Shown here piece by piece: positions 12,231 to 23,338 of a stretch of 64,000 nucleotides of DNA. This stretch comes from Nepenthes gracilis (lineage: Eukaryota; Streptophyta; Magnoliopsida; Caryophyllales; Nepenthaceae). Position numbers and translations under genes: made by a program. The DNA is taken from NCBI GenBank assembly GCA_033239525.1, contig BSYO01000031.1, positions 1,922,001 through 1,986,000 of the forward strand, given 5' to 3'. The notes beneath the pieces are model-generated. The model saw only the letters and a program-made list of their open reading frames with translations. It did not search any database and was not told the origin of the DNA. The stretch's first letter is position 1; each line of letters starts with the position of its first letter.

Positions 12231-13543
12231 TGCACTAGAAGATATGACTTGACTACGTTTAGACCTTTCTGTGTTGTAAATATGAATCTGGGATAATTTA
12301 TTATTTAAAGATATGATAATGATCTCTCAAATAAAGTTGTTCATTCTTTATTATTTTTCCTTTGCCTAACTCGTTCCCTACATAGAAAGCTCGGGATCTT
12401 TATCCTTACAATTAAAACTTTACCGATATAGATTTATAATGGTCGTAAAGCCAAAAAAATCCATATCAGCAATGACAAGTGTAATGTTATCATCGATTCT
12501 CACCCTTCGATATAAACCTTCTTATTGTTATTTCCAGTATACCGGCCTAGAATTCTATAGTTTGATTATCAATCCAGATTAGCATCCTAATTGGCAATCG
12601 AAATGACATACCAGTCTATAATATAATTATCTGTTTGACATAATTGTTCAATTAGCGAATTTTTTTTTTTAAAGATTGACTTTTTGTTTGGCCCAGGTTA
12701 TTAGAACATTCATCATGAAATTTAAATTTATGTCTCATTTTTCATCTAGACCTTTTATTATTTCTTTCGAATTGAACCAAATAATATCAATAATAATAGA
12801 GTTTCGCTATAATTTTTTTATCGGCATAAAACTTATAAATTCCCTTCATATGGGATTCATCGTATTAAAAAAAATTAAAATAGACCTAATATATGAAAAA
12901 AATAAGTCATAAATAAGTTCTTAATAAATTATTAAAAAAATATTATTTTTTTATGATAAATAATAACAATAATAATAATAAATCTATTAAAAATAATAAT
13001 ATTAAAAGGCACGAAAAGCAATGAAGGGAAGATATTCCATGAAATAAAGTGCCGTACAAATGATGGACTTAGGATGGTACCGTAGCCCGGGATGGTACCT
13101 CCCTCAGCACACCTCACCCAGACACGTATTAATAATTTATTTATAATAATAATATTATCATTTTTAATTTTTTTAAAAATTTAATATTAAATTATAAATA
13201 AAGGGCACAGGGAGAGGCGAAGGAGGGCCAGAAGGTAAAAAAGTCAGTGGTCCACGGCGGCTGGTACGCGTCACGTGCAGACGCAGGCCGGGGAAGCTGT
13301 GGACTCGTGCCGGCTCTATTTGCCCGGCTCTGTTATACTTAATAGTTCTTATGGTCTTTTCATTTTTTTATTTTTTTTATGACAAAAATTATATACAATA
13401 AAATAAAAAAAAATTATTACCAAAGCAGAAATAAGATCGGGATAATTTATTTTATATTTTTGATAACAAAGCCTTTTAAAATGCAACTGAGCTTAAAAAT
13501 GGAGGAGCAATAACATGTCTATTTTTATTATTATGAAAAGTAA
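12231..13543 (+). repeat. Composite-array block U, copy C (uninterrupted)
   Basis: This is the only copy without an inserted LTR and serves as reference for the pre-insertion sequence. The match to copies A and B stops at gaaaagtaa (13543), exactly where the reverse Tat LTR starts in those copies. A 75-bp AT-rich spacer then leads to the 5' LTR at 13619. The primer-site-like motif is decayed here (tgataacaaagc, from 13468). Confidence 0.75.
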
Positions 13544-13618
13544 AAATCATTTTTCATTTTTTTTTCTATTTTTCAAATAATTTTTAGTTTGTTTTACCAA
13601 TAAATTTCCTATTAAAAG

Positions 13619-14390
13619 AGATGGGTAGCGAATCCACCCGAGGTCCAAGTATAAAGCCCGTTTACACAAAATGGGTCCACGTCCTTGAATGGTCCAAGAA
13701 GCCCACACGGTCCAAGAGGTCAACATGGCAGAGAAGGCCCGAGAGGCCCAAGGACCCGCGGACACATTGCAGATAGGGACCAGCAGCGAACGAGGACACT
13801 AGCTCATTGGTGACGTCACTAAAGGCACGCGTGTCTTATAACACGCAACTCCGCATGCAGAATGACGGCCGCTTTATGCATGACATGACGTCTTATAGAA
13901 GTCACCGTACGCACGCAATCTCCCCGACATCACAGTAATAAATTTGCACTGTGTGGCAAGACTTTCTACACATGCTAGCACTGCGTGGCAACTTCATGCA
14001 GAGAGTTTCGTCTACTATATAAGCATTCACCTTACACCTATCAAAAGATCTGAAATTCAAGACTCTGAACTCTTATAAAAGCACATCAAAAAAAAAAGCA
14101 AAAGAGCCATTTTGTGCTATAGAGAGAGAGAAAGTGAGGACTTGTATTGTAAAAGTGACTCCTTAGAGTTTCTATACATTCTAGTCCTCAGCCCCCTGTA
14201 ATCGAACACATTATAGTGAAAGCAATTCTTAGACTAAATTCTCGTGATTTTTTCTTTTCATTTAAAAGAAGGTTTTTTAGGTAAAACTTCACGTACCATT
14301 CTCTCTCTCTCTTTCCTTTTTGCTCACGTACTGTTTGGTATTGCTATTGGATCCTCGTCTCAATCAGAGTAAAAATCTGGGGACGTAACA
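13619..14390 (+). mobile_element. 5' LTR of gypsy element 1 (772 bp)
   Basis: It matches 20659-21436 throughout. It starts agatgggtagcg (TG changed to AG) and ends ggggacgtaaca. The TATA-like ctatataagcattcacc is at 14033. It holds no gene. Confidence 0.9.
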
Positions 14391-14457
14391 TTTGGCGTTG
14401 TCTGTGGAAAGCGTTAAGAAAAGTCAGCTCAACACGTTTTCTAAGTAAAAAAGAGAA

Positions 14458-16014
14458 ATGGGGAACACAAGAGGACAAACCAGCGCACCTGTCAAGGAAG
14501 CGGGCTCGTTCGGCAACGGCCCTGCTCCCTGCTTGAGGATAGAGGATCACCCTGATCCTTATGTGCAGGCATTGGTCTTGAGGATAGACGACATGTCCAA
14601 GGCTATTCAGAACCTTTAGTTGAAAATGGACGCGGGGTTAAAGGAGACGCCCTCTAAGGCCTCCAAAACCGCGACGTCCCAGAAAAAGAGAAAGGGTAAG
14701 AAACACCCCTCAAAACAAGTCGCTTAGCACAAGGACAATGAGATGCAGGCTGCCTCGAGCAATAGAGCCCCATCGCACCTTCAAGGGTGCTTAGGCCCAC
14801 GGATACAGGAGAAAAGCCCAGAGAGGCAAAACCCTCGCTGTGTTTGCGACAACTAGGAGAACGCCGTTTAGGGCATAGCTCCTCGAGAAGAGGTCCCTTT
14901 GAGGACTAGAAGCCATCCAGGGTAATAGGTTGTGCAAGGCCTCTACGAGTTGATGAATTACCTCAACGAGAAGAAATTGACGATTTCACCTCAGGTGGAG
15001 GAGAAGCTCGAGAAGGTGTTTCGCCGAGTCTTTGGCGATGCTAAGGGAGGAGATGCTGACCTCCCCAGGTCTCCGTTCACAACGGAGATTAGGACAACAA
15101 TACTTTTTTCAAAATTCAAAATGCCAAACCTTGACATCTACAATGAATGTGTACATCTAATGGACCACTTGGATCACTTCCGTGAGTATCCGAGCCTTCA
15201 AGGCTTGGATGAGACGATGATGCGCCAATGCTTCCCCTTGACACTTAAGGGAGACGCAAGGATCTGGTTCTATGGGTTGCCTGCGAACTCCATCTATTTA
15301 TTCAACGAGTTGGAAGAAACCTTCCTCTCCTAGTTCGCTTCCAGCCGAAGGATTGAGAAGCAATCATTACACCTTACTCATATGAAGCAAGGGGCCAGGG
15401 AGAGCTTGAAGAGCTTTCTGTCCCACTTCATATCTGAGGCCAAGCAGATTCCGAAGCTGACCGATGGGGTCAAATTGACCGATTTTCTGTCCGCACCGGA
15501 GGGAGGTAGCTTCTTCAAGCACCTCGTGCACAATGGCCCGCAAACGTTCAGGGAAGTCGAGAGCATAGCAAGAGCTTACATTGCAGACAAAGAAGTGAAC
15601 GATGTGAAGATGCTTGTTCAAACGGAGAGCCTCCCTCCAAGGGCAGTGGAGGGAAAGAGGAGACACAAAGACTGATAAGGATCCCAGGTGCCCAAGAAGC
15701 TCTAAAAGTCCAGGCAAAACGTTCATAGGGAATATAGATCGGTAAACTTTACTCCCTTAAACGACTCGCATACCAATATCATGATACAGATTCGGGATGA
15801 AAAGTTTTTAAAGTGGCCCAAGGCGCTGAAGAATCTTGAAGGTGGTGACCAGTTCAAGTATTGCCACTATCACCGTTGCGAAGGCCATGATACCGAGGAC
15901 TGCCGGACACTGCAAAAGGAGATTAGGGAGCTGATTAAGAGAGGCCACCTCGATTGCTTCCTACAACGACCCGGACAATTGTCCAAAATAGCAGAAGCAG
16001 GAGAGGCTGACTAG
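14458..16014 (+). pseudogene. gag: gag of gypsy element 1 (broken)
   Basis: The ATG at 14458 lies 68 bp after the LTR. The frame is interrupted by stops at 14617 (TAG), 15331 (TAG) and 15674, among others; the tags at 14617 and 15331 stand where glutamine is expected. Recognisable parts are the retrotransposon gag core (14932-15675; motifs LTLKGDARIWFYGLP and LHLTHMKQGARESLKSF) and a zinc-knuckle-like segment at about 15860-15960 (CHYHRCEGHDTEDC) that packages RNA in intact relatives. It ends near 16014. Confidence 0.85.
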
Positions 16015-16199
16015 CCAAGCGGTAGAGTGGCTACGAGGGTGATCGACATGATATCCACCTTCCCGGCTAGAGGCGGCACTTGAGAGGATCCAAAGGTGAA
16101 GAATAAGAAACCTAGGGTAGAATCTAGGGATGAGGTCATTAATTTTTGTAACGAAGATATAACCCATGTAACGTCCCCCATTCTGACCCTCTGGTTGTA

Positions 16200-18600
16200 A
16201 CTGCACTCATTTATGACGGTAGCTTAGACTATCAGATGAGACAAGTATTTATTGATAATGGAAGCTCGCGTAATATTTTCTATCTCTATACTTTCTTTAA
16301 ATTAGGGTTCAAAAGAAGCCGAATGACGGCAATCGATGGACCCCTTCATAGGCTGGACAACGAACCAGTGCCAGTGTAGGAAGTCATCCAACTTGAGATC
16401 ATATCAGGGACCCATCCAAGGACATCGTCAAGCACCATTTCCTTCTTGGTAGTAAACCTACCATCGATCTACAACGCAATCCTCGGACACCCTTGCCTGG
16501 CCACATTCGGAGCCGTGACCTCAATCCCACATTTGAAGATGAAGTTCCCAACACCCTACGAGGTTGGGGAGGTCCTCGGGGATCAGACTGCCGGTCAGAC
16601 ATGCTATGTATCACAAATCACCCAGATGCCACTTCCTCAGCCGATCGAAGACTTGGACTTCCGCGATGAGACGATGTTGTAATAGGTCGAGTCTGGAGAA
16701 GCTATCGACCGAGTCCTTCTGGATCCTAGAGATCCAGAGAAGGTCGTCCAGATAGGGAGCTCTTTGCCCCAAACTTTCCAAAACCAACTTATCAGCTTTC
16801 TGTAGAAGACTCGGATGTTTTTGCTTGGACTCCGAGTGACATGTCAGGGATATTGACTGGAGTGATGGTCTATAAATTGGGCCTAGATCCCAACCACAAG
16901 CCAGTTAGGCAGAAGAGAATGAACTATTCACTAGAAAGGCTGGTGGCAATTCGGGAGGAGGTAAAGAAGCTCCTGGACACGGGATTTATAAGAGAAGTAT
17001 ACTATCCAAACTGGCTGTCCAACATTGTAATGATCAAAAAGAATAACGAGAGGTGGAGGATGTGCATGGACTTCACAGATGTTAATAAGGCATGCCCAAA
17101 TGACAGCTTCCTACTTCCAATGATTAATTCACTCGTAAACTTGACATCCGACCATGAATTTCTAAACTTCATGGACGCATACTCGGATTATAACCAAATA
17201 AAGATTAGTTTCGAAGACGAGGAACACACGTTATTCATGACGGACCAAAGGACCGATTGTTACAAAGTCATACCCTTCGACCTTAAGAATGCTGTACTAC
17301 TTATCAGATACTCGTAAATAAGATATTTGAGGTCCAGATTGGAAGGAATGTGGATGTCTATGTGGACGACATGCTCGTCAAGAGTAAAATAACCGATCAC
17401 CACATCCGAGATTTGGATGAGACATTCAATGTCTTAAGAACGTACCAGATGAATCTTAACCCAGCCAAATGTACATTTGGAGTGACGTCTGAAAAATTCT
17501 TAGGCTACATTGTTCTACACTAAGAGATTGAAGTGAATCCAGAAAAGATCAAGGCCATCATTGACATGAAATCCTCTCGGACCGTGAAAGAAATCCAAAA
17601 GCTTACTGGAAGGCTAACAGCGCTGTCACGCTTCATGGCCAAGTCGACTGAGAAGTACTTGCCATTTTTCAAGGCCCTAAGAGGGACAAAGACTAACGAC
17701 TTTCAGTCGACGGTCGACTGCGAAGAAGCCTTCTGAGGACTCAAGGAATGCCTATCAAATCCACATTTGTTGACTTTTCTCCAAACAGGCAAGAAGTTGT
17801 ACTTGTACCTTTTGGTTTCCGATAAAGCCTTGAGCTCAACATTGATCAACCAATAAAACGGCAAGCAACAGCCTGTATACTACATTAGCAAGATCTTGGC
17901 TGACGCTTAGACAAGGTATTCTCATGGAGAAAAGATGGCTCCAACGGTCATATATTTCGCTCAAAATTTAAGGCTGTCCTTCCAGGCATACAAATTAGTA
18001 ATTTTGACTGACCAGCCCTTGAGAGCAATTCTGCAGAAGTCAGAAACGTCATGACAGTTAATCAAGTGGGTCATCGAGTTGGGTGAGTTCGACATAGAGT
18101 TTCGTTCGAGACCTACCTTAAAAAGTCAAGTCCTAACGGACTTTATTCTCGAAACTACAATAGCAACTTAGGACTTCCCGGACATTTGTGATGCTAAAGA
18201 ATCACACAAACCAACAATCTGGACCCTGCATGTGGACGGTTCATCAATAAAGGATGGTTGTAGAGCTGGCGTTATACTAAGACGCTTGAAGGATCATAGA
18301 TAAAGTACTCGGTGGTTCTCAAGTTCCCAGTGACCAACAACGCCGTGGAGTATGAGGCTTTACTTGTAGGACTGTGGTTAGCAAAGGAGTATTTGGCCAA
18401 TGACCTAATTGTTCACAATAACTCCGAGTTGGTCGTCAATCAAGTCCACAAAAACTTTGAAACTAAAGCCCACAATTATCCAAATACCTCTCAAAGGTCC
18501 GAGAACTCATGCCAGAATTTGAGAATGTGGGTATGGTCCACATCCCACGAGAAGAGAACGCAAAGGCCAACTAGCTCGTGAAGGCTGCAGCCTTGGGAGA
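16200..18600 (+). pseudogene. pol: pol of gypsy element 1: protease, reverse transcriptase, RNase H, second RNase H (broken)
   Basis: Protease at about 16200-16680 has DNG (16254) where D-T/S-G is expected. Reverse transcriptase spans about 16840-17700 with the YVDD site intact (near 17360), but one base is missing near 17288, shifting the frame. RNase H follows to about 18170, and a second RNase H starts with LHVDGSS (about 18228) and NNAVEYEALLVGL (about 18340). In-frame stops at 17521, 17854 and 17908 replace expected glutamines. No integrase follows. The dual RNase H identifies a Tat-lineage element. Confidence 0.88.
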
Positions 18601-18639
18601 CCCATCATGAACGCAAAGACCTCGGACGGAATCATCATG

Positions 18640-19832
18640 GGGCTGTATATTTGGATTTCAAGGCGTGGGGGCTTTACAACAGATCAGTCTCCTTAGCCTT
18701 AACAGCCTCAAAGTATGTTATCGCAATCATCACCACTGCTTCATCGGCCCGAGTGTCTCAGCATCCCCCGCGGCTTGCTCCTCAATGATGTCCTCGGATG
18801 GATTGTCCATCCAATCCGACACCTCACCAATAAAATCGAAGGAGATATCAGGCACGGGCTCGTAGGGAGGAGGAGGGGCAACTGGTGACTTCATGTGCAA
18901 GCCCATGACCTCAAGAGACTGCACAACAAGAGCCGTAGCCATCGACGGACCGGCATCCCTAGCTCCATGGATTGGCACCTTCTTCCTGATCAAGCGCTCA
19001 ATCACGGTCTCGTCTTCATTGAACGAGGAAGGAACTTCGACGATCGTTGTTGGACACTCCAAGGTTTCAGTCCGATGATTTTTGGTTGTCCGCTCGAACA
19101 CCTCCTCGATCCTCAAAGCCGACCGCTTCTTCAGCTTCTTCTTCTTCGAAAGAGCAGAGGGAGTGCCAAAGCCCTCGGACTGGTCTCCCCACTTGGCTTG
19201 CGCCAAGAATTCAAGTCCCAACCACTTGTTATTCTTGTTCTCGTGAAAAGAACTAAGGTTGGCCAACAGCAAATCTGTAAAGTTCTTCACGGCAACCCTC
19301 TCCTCAGGTGTGGAGTCCTCACAAAATTTGGACTCTACGTTTTCCCACTCATTGGGGATGGCCCAGTACTCATGAACGCCTAGAAAAAAGAATTTGTCCT
19401 TCACCGTTTGGTGGAATCAGGATTTCTCCCACTGAGGGCAAGGAACTCGGGGTGAAGGGTGACCACAATCCAATCCTAGGTATGGGAAAACCTCAGGATG
19501 GCATTCAATGCCGTGACATCGAAGAGCTTTTTCTGACAACGTGCAAAAACACAGGGCGAGACCAGATACTTGACGGCCTTTGCCTGAAGTCGGGAAACAG
19601 GGACTTTGAAGTCCCTCATCATCTCGTAAAATTCCAGTGCCATAGGATAACGAAAACCACCTTTAAGGTGAACTTTATAGACGGTGACGAAACCATCAAG
19701 AGGGCTGCAAGGCCTTTCGTGGGCCTCGGGAACCAACATGCCCATCGAACTGAGAATCTTGTACCACACCTTGATGGTCTCGAGGTCCGCCAGAGCCAAT
19801 GAAACGGCGAAGCCTTTTACCCCTGGCACCAT
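18640..19832 (-). pseudogene. Antisense gene (aORF) of gypsy element 1, truncated
   Basis: The frame is open from ATG 19832 to about 19476 and, after a frame change, from 19404 to 18730. The N-terminal part shares PLDGFVTVYKVHLKGGFRYP...KVPVSRLQ with the antisense genes at 41896 and 61509. The second part shares FFFLGVHEYWAIPNEW...WLGLEFLAQAKWG. A TATA-like gaatttaaac lies at 19961-19970 (tttaaatt on the coding strand). The intron and coiled-coil exon seen in the other copies are missing, apparently lost with integrase. Such aORFs are known in Tat elements; their function is unknown. Confidence 0.75.
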
Positions 19833-19989
19833 TGAAGAATAACCAAAAATGGCAAAGAAAACGAAGAGAAGAAAGAAGGAAATCACAGAAAATGCAGAGA
19901 AGGTTTAGAGACTTAGGAGCTTTCAATGAAGATGTGAATGGAAACAGTGGGGGAAAGGAGGAATTTAAACGCCCGAAATTCAAAAGGCG

Positions 19990-20658
19990 TGTGTATTAAT
20001 TTCCTTGCCACGCGTCAGCTCCCCACGGGATGCAGGCAATGATGGTGTTTTCCTACCCAAGGCAGCGAAGTGACGTATATTTAATGCGTAAGGTTAGTGC
20101 ACTTTAAATGCACCAATTGGCGGCGCAAGCCAACTCCTTGGATTTGGAGGGAGAGTTCGCAAACAATATTTTCTCAGGCTGTTTGTCAGGGCCGACCAAT
20201 TAAACATACACAAACAGTTGAAGAGTTTGCGCTCGAGAAAGGCAACTTTCAGCTGCGAACAGTTCAACTATTGTCAAGGCTGCCCCAGGACTTTGATGGA
20301 CTTGAATATATTTGCTAATAGTGATCAGTTGACGGAAGCAACAGCATCTCGGACTCGATGGAAATCCTCAGACCGTGGGATTTGACAGATTACATCAAGA
20401 GGTCCACAGGATTTTTCGTCAAACTACTGGTCCCCAAAAAAAAAAGATGTCCCCGGAGTTTTCACTCCAAGCAAAGTCCTTGGATATTTCCCCTAAAGGA
20501 CGCATGCCAGCGTAAAGCAACAGCTAGGCGGTGGACACAGATTAAGGACGCGGACAACCTTCTAGTGGAGAACGCCTTCACGTGACGCTTAGGACATTTT
20601 CGCGGATAGCAAACATTCCAAAGATTGAGATCCTCGAACCTTTGGCATGGGGAACTAG
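19990..20658. other. Non-coding 3' region of gypsy element 1
   Basis: It lies between the antisense gene start and the 3' LTR. It ends with the polypurine tract ggcatggggaactag before the LTR. I see no further gene; short frames are broken. Confidence 0.6.
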
Positions 20659-21436
20659 TGATGGGTAGCGGATCCACCCGAGACCCAGGCATAAAGCCTG
20701 TTTACACAAAATGAGTCCACGTCCTTAAATGGCTCAAGAAGCCCACGCGGCCCAAGAGGTCAACATGACAGAGAAGGCCTAAGAGGCCCAAAGACCCGCC
20801 AACACATCGCAGATAGGGGCCAGCAGCGGACGAGGACATCAGCTCATTTGTGATGTCACTAAATGCACGTGCGCCCTGTAACACACAACTTGCACAGAGA
20901 ATGACGACTTCCAGTGCATGCATGATGTGACGTCTTATAGAGTCAGTCCACGTGTACACAATCTCCCTCACACGGTAGAATAAATTTGCTCAGAATTGGT
21001 GGCAGGACTTTCTGAACACGCTAGCGCCATGTGGCAACTCCATGTAGAGTGTTTCGTCCACTATATAAGCATTCACTTTACACCTACTAAAGGATTCGAA
21101 ATTCAAGACTCTAAACTATTATAAAAGCACATCAAAAGAGAAAGCAAAAGAGCCATTCTGCGTTGTAGAGAGAGTGAAAGTGAGGATTTGTATTGTAAGA
21201 ATGACTCCTTAGAATTTTCATACATTCTAGTCCTTAGCCCCCAGTAATCGAATGCATTATAGTGAAAGCAGTTTTCGGAGCAAAGCCTCGTGGTTTTCAT
21301 TTCTCACTTAAAAGAAAATTTTTCATATAAAATTGCACGTGCCATTCTCACCCTCTCCTTCCTTTTCGCTCACGTACTATTTGATGTTGCTCTCAGATTC
21401 TCACCCCTATTAGAGCAATAATCCGAGGACGCAACA
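20659..21436 (+). mobile_element. 3' LTR of gypsy element 1 (778 bp)
   Basis: It starts TGATGGGTAGCGG directly after the polypurine tract and ends gaggacgcaaca. TATA-like ctatataagcattcac at 21061. Its last ~89 bp occur again at 23339-23428 as part of the tandem duplication. Confidence 0.9.
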
Positions 21437-22985
21437 AAATGAACTCTTAATTAAATCTAACATTAATAAATAGATAATATATCAAAGTATTTAAAATATT
21501 TTAATACCATCCACTATATACCTTAAAGCAAATCTCAAGCCTTTTGACAATTTGGAATCGCATTAATATTAAATGGAGGAATGTTTTAAAACATCATTTA
21601 ATTACCATTAAAATATCTTTAAACAACACAATATATATTTATTTATCTATTTTATATAAATTAATAATATAAATTAATAGATAAAATATTATATCATTAA
21701 AAATATCTTACCAGTGTCTAAAAATGATGACTTGAGGACACCACTAAGGCATAGAAATAAGCTATGGCTGATTTTACAAAGAAATTAAACACATTCTATA
21801 AATTTTATTATCACACAAATATTTTATTATCATCCCATTTAACTCTCCCTCGATTTTGGAATTTCATCAGGTAAAAATATGTTCAATCAAATAATAATAA
21901 CACAAATTAATAAAAAAATATAAATTATTTTCCGGTCAATAAGTTTTTTTTTAAAAAAAAAAAAACTCATCACTTGGCTTTTAATATTTAATTCGTATCA
22001 TCTGAGACATCCTACCACTTACCCTAAACTTTCAGTCCCTATAAAGTTTTATAGAAAAAGAATCACAACTGGGAAAAGACCATTCCCTCTCTTTTAGGTT
22101 CTTGCAAGAGAAAACAAAGATATTGGAAAAGATTTATAGGTACCCTAAGGGAGAAAAACTGCCTAAAAAAATGGCCTTAAGACACCTCGGCACGTATATT
22201 TTGACGTAACATCTTATCCATTCATCTATTTTAATACTATTTTCTTAACATTACGTTAAAATATCCCATGGGTGTCCCAAATTATGACTCTGGATATATC
22301 TAAGAGGAGGAATGCAGAAAGCTGCAGTTTTAAGTTAAAAGTGACTCTAACCATTTTGATGTATACTCATAGGCCACAAACGTTGTAGCACCGGCCGGAG
22401 CAGCCTTCACGACAGACGGACAATGCCCTTGTATAGGCCGGCCCACCCTTCGGTCTCTAAGATTCTAAGTAACGCATGAAGCATGTTCCGGTATGCGAGA
22501 TGCTCCACCCGTGCTCCATACCTCGGATGCCGCTCCAGTCCCTCAACCTGTGTCGGTAAGATAAATAAGTAGACTTATCAAAGTCATATCAAAAGATTGG
22601 GTCGGTTTTGTTAGAGCTATATCATACGTTTTTTCGGTAATCGAAATACACTTTTAAAAGTTAGAAACAGAGCAAGCTTCAATATCTCAGCAGCCACCAC
22701 TGTATTGCCAGTAAAATATCAGTCAATATATATCAATATTGAGCCCCCCAATACACTGATAAAATTACAATATGTCACCATATCAACGATATCGGCTGAT
22801 ATTTCCTCAAAATTCATTCTGTTCCTTTTTTTTTTCCAATTTTTTTCTCTGAGTTGAATTGCATCGATACAAATTGCCCAAACCGCTCCGTATCAATATT
22901 TTCGTATGCCTAATATACTAATTCTTAATCGCTTCAAACCAACCTTTCCAGCCCCATATCCCTCGAAGAAGAAAGGAGATTTTTC
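21348..22985. repeat. Tandem duplication, distal copy (LTR tail, flank, last carrier exon)
   Basis: It is co-linear with 23339-25015, starting at tcaccctctcctt inside the 3' LTR and running through the last exon of the carrier gene. Similarity is very high to about 22650 and falls off after about 22880. Most differences are one-base length changes in homopolymers (for example cagacggacaatg versus cagacgggacaatg). Confidence 0.92.
22330..22547 (-). pseudogene. Duplicated last exon of the carrier gene, frameshifted
   Basis: It is the same as 24340-24558 but one base shorter (218 bp). A G/C run is shortened (cagacggac), so after YKGIV the frame changes and meets a stop two codons later. The acceptor AG and the normal stop are both still recognisable. 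It lies downstream of the intact last exon, with no other exon attached. It is either a pseudo-exon or a sequencing error in an unmerged second copy. Confidence 0.85.
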
Positions 22986-23338
22986 ATTTCTTAGGGTATA
23001 TTTGTGTTGGGGCTACTCCCCGAGTGGCATGATGTCCGCGACTCCACTAGAAGAATGGACGAGGACTCGTGTTGAAGCTGCTATGTCCGAGAGGACTTGC
23101 AGACGAGACTTCTTTCAAGGCGCGTCCGAAATATCACGAGACGGCGGTTTCAAGAGTCTAGACCGTGAGGCGCCGATTCTATCGTAGGCCTCGCATGGCC
23201 GCTTGCGCGGCTGTCACCCACTGATTGACGCGCACACCGCAACTTCCTGGGCGATGTGCCTCGCCTTCCGACACGGCAAGTATGCGCCTGTCATGGTAGC
23301 CCTAGGCGAGGCCTCGAGACCTACGCCAGTAGGGTGGG
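22986..23338. other. Unidentified GC-rich 353-bp segment between the two duplication copies
   Basis: It is sharply richer in GC and CpG than both neighbours (gtccgcgactcc, cgcttgcgcggctg). It has no match elsewhere in the window. It holds an open stretch without a recognisable domain, and no terminal repeats are visible. It could be foreign or misassembled sequence at the junction. Confidence 0.5.

Larger units (their letters stand above)
13619..21436 (+). mobile_element. Ty3/gypsy retrotransposon, Tat lineage (element 1), decayed, integrase deleted
   Basis: Order: 5' LTR 13619-14390, primer-site region tttggcgttgtctgtgg directly after it, gag, protease, reverse transcriptase, RNase H, second (archaeal-type) RNase H, antisense gene, polypurine tract ggcatggggaactag, 3' LTR 20659-21436. 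Flanks aaaag and aaatg fit a 5-bp target duplication with one mismatch. The second RNase H and the antisense gene are hallmarks of the Tat lineage. Integrase is missing between about 18600 and 18720. LTRs differ at about 19 of the first ~140 bases, nearly all transitions, so insertion is old. Confidence 0.9.

Noticed and set aside
19308..19802. 164-codon plus-strand frame in gypsy element 1
   Set aside because: It is antisense to the aORF, whose frame is supported by homology to two other copies.
22906..23187. 93-codon plus-strand frame spanning the GC-rich junction
   Set aside because: It crosses a duplication breakpoint and has no recognisable domain. GC-rich sequence has few stops.
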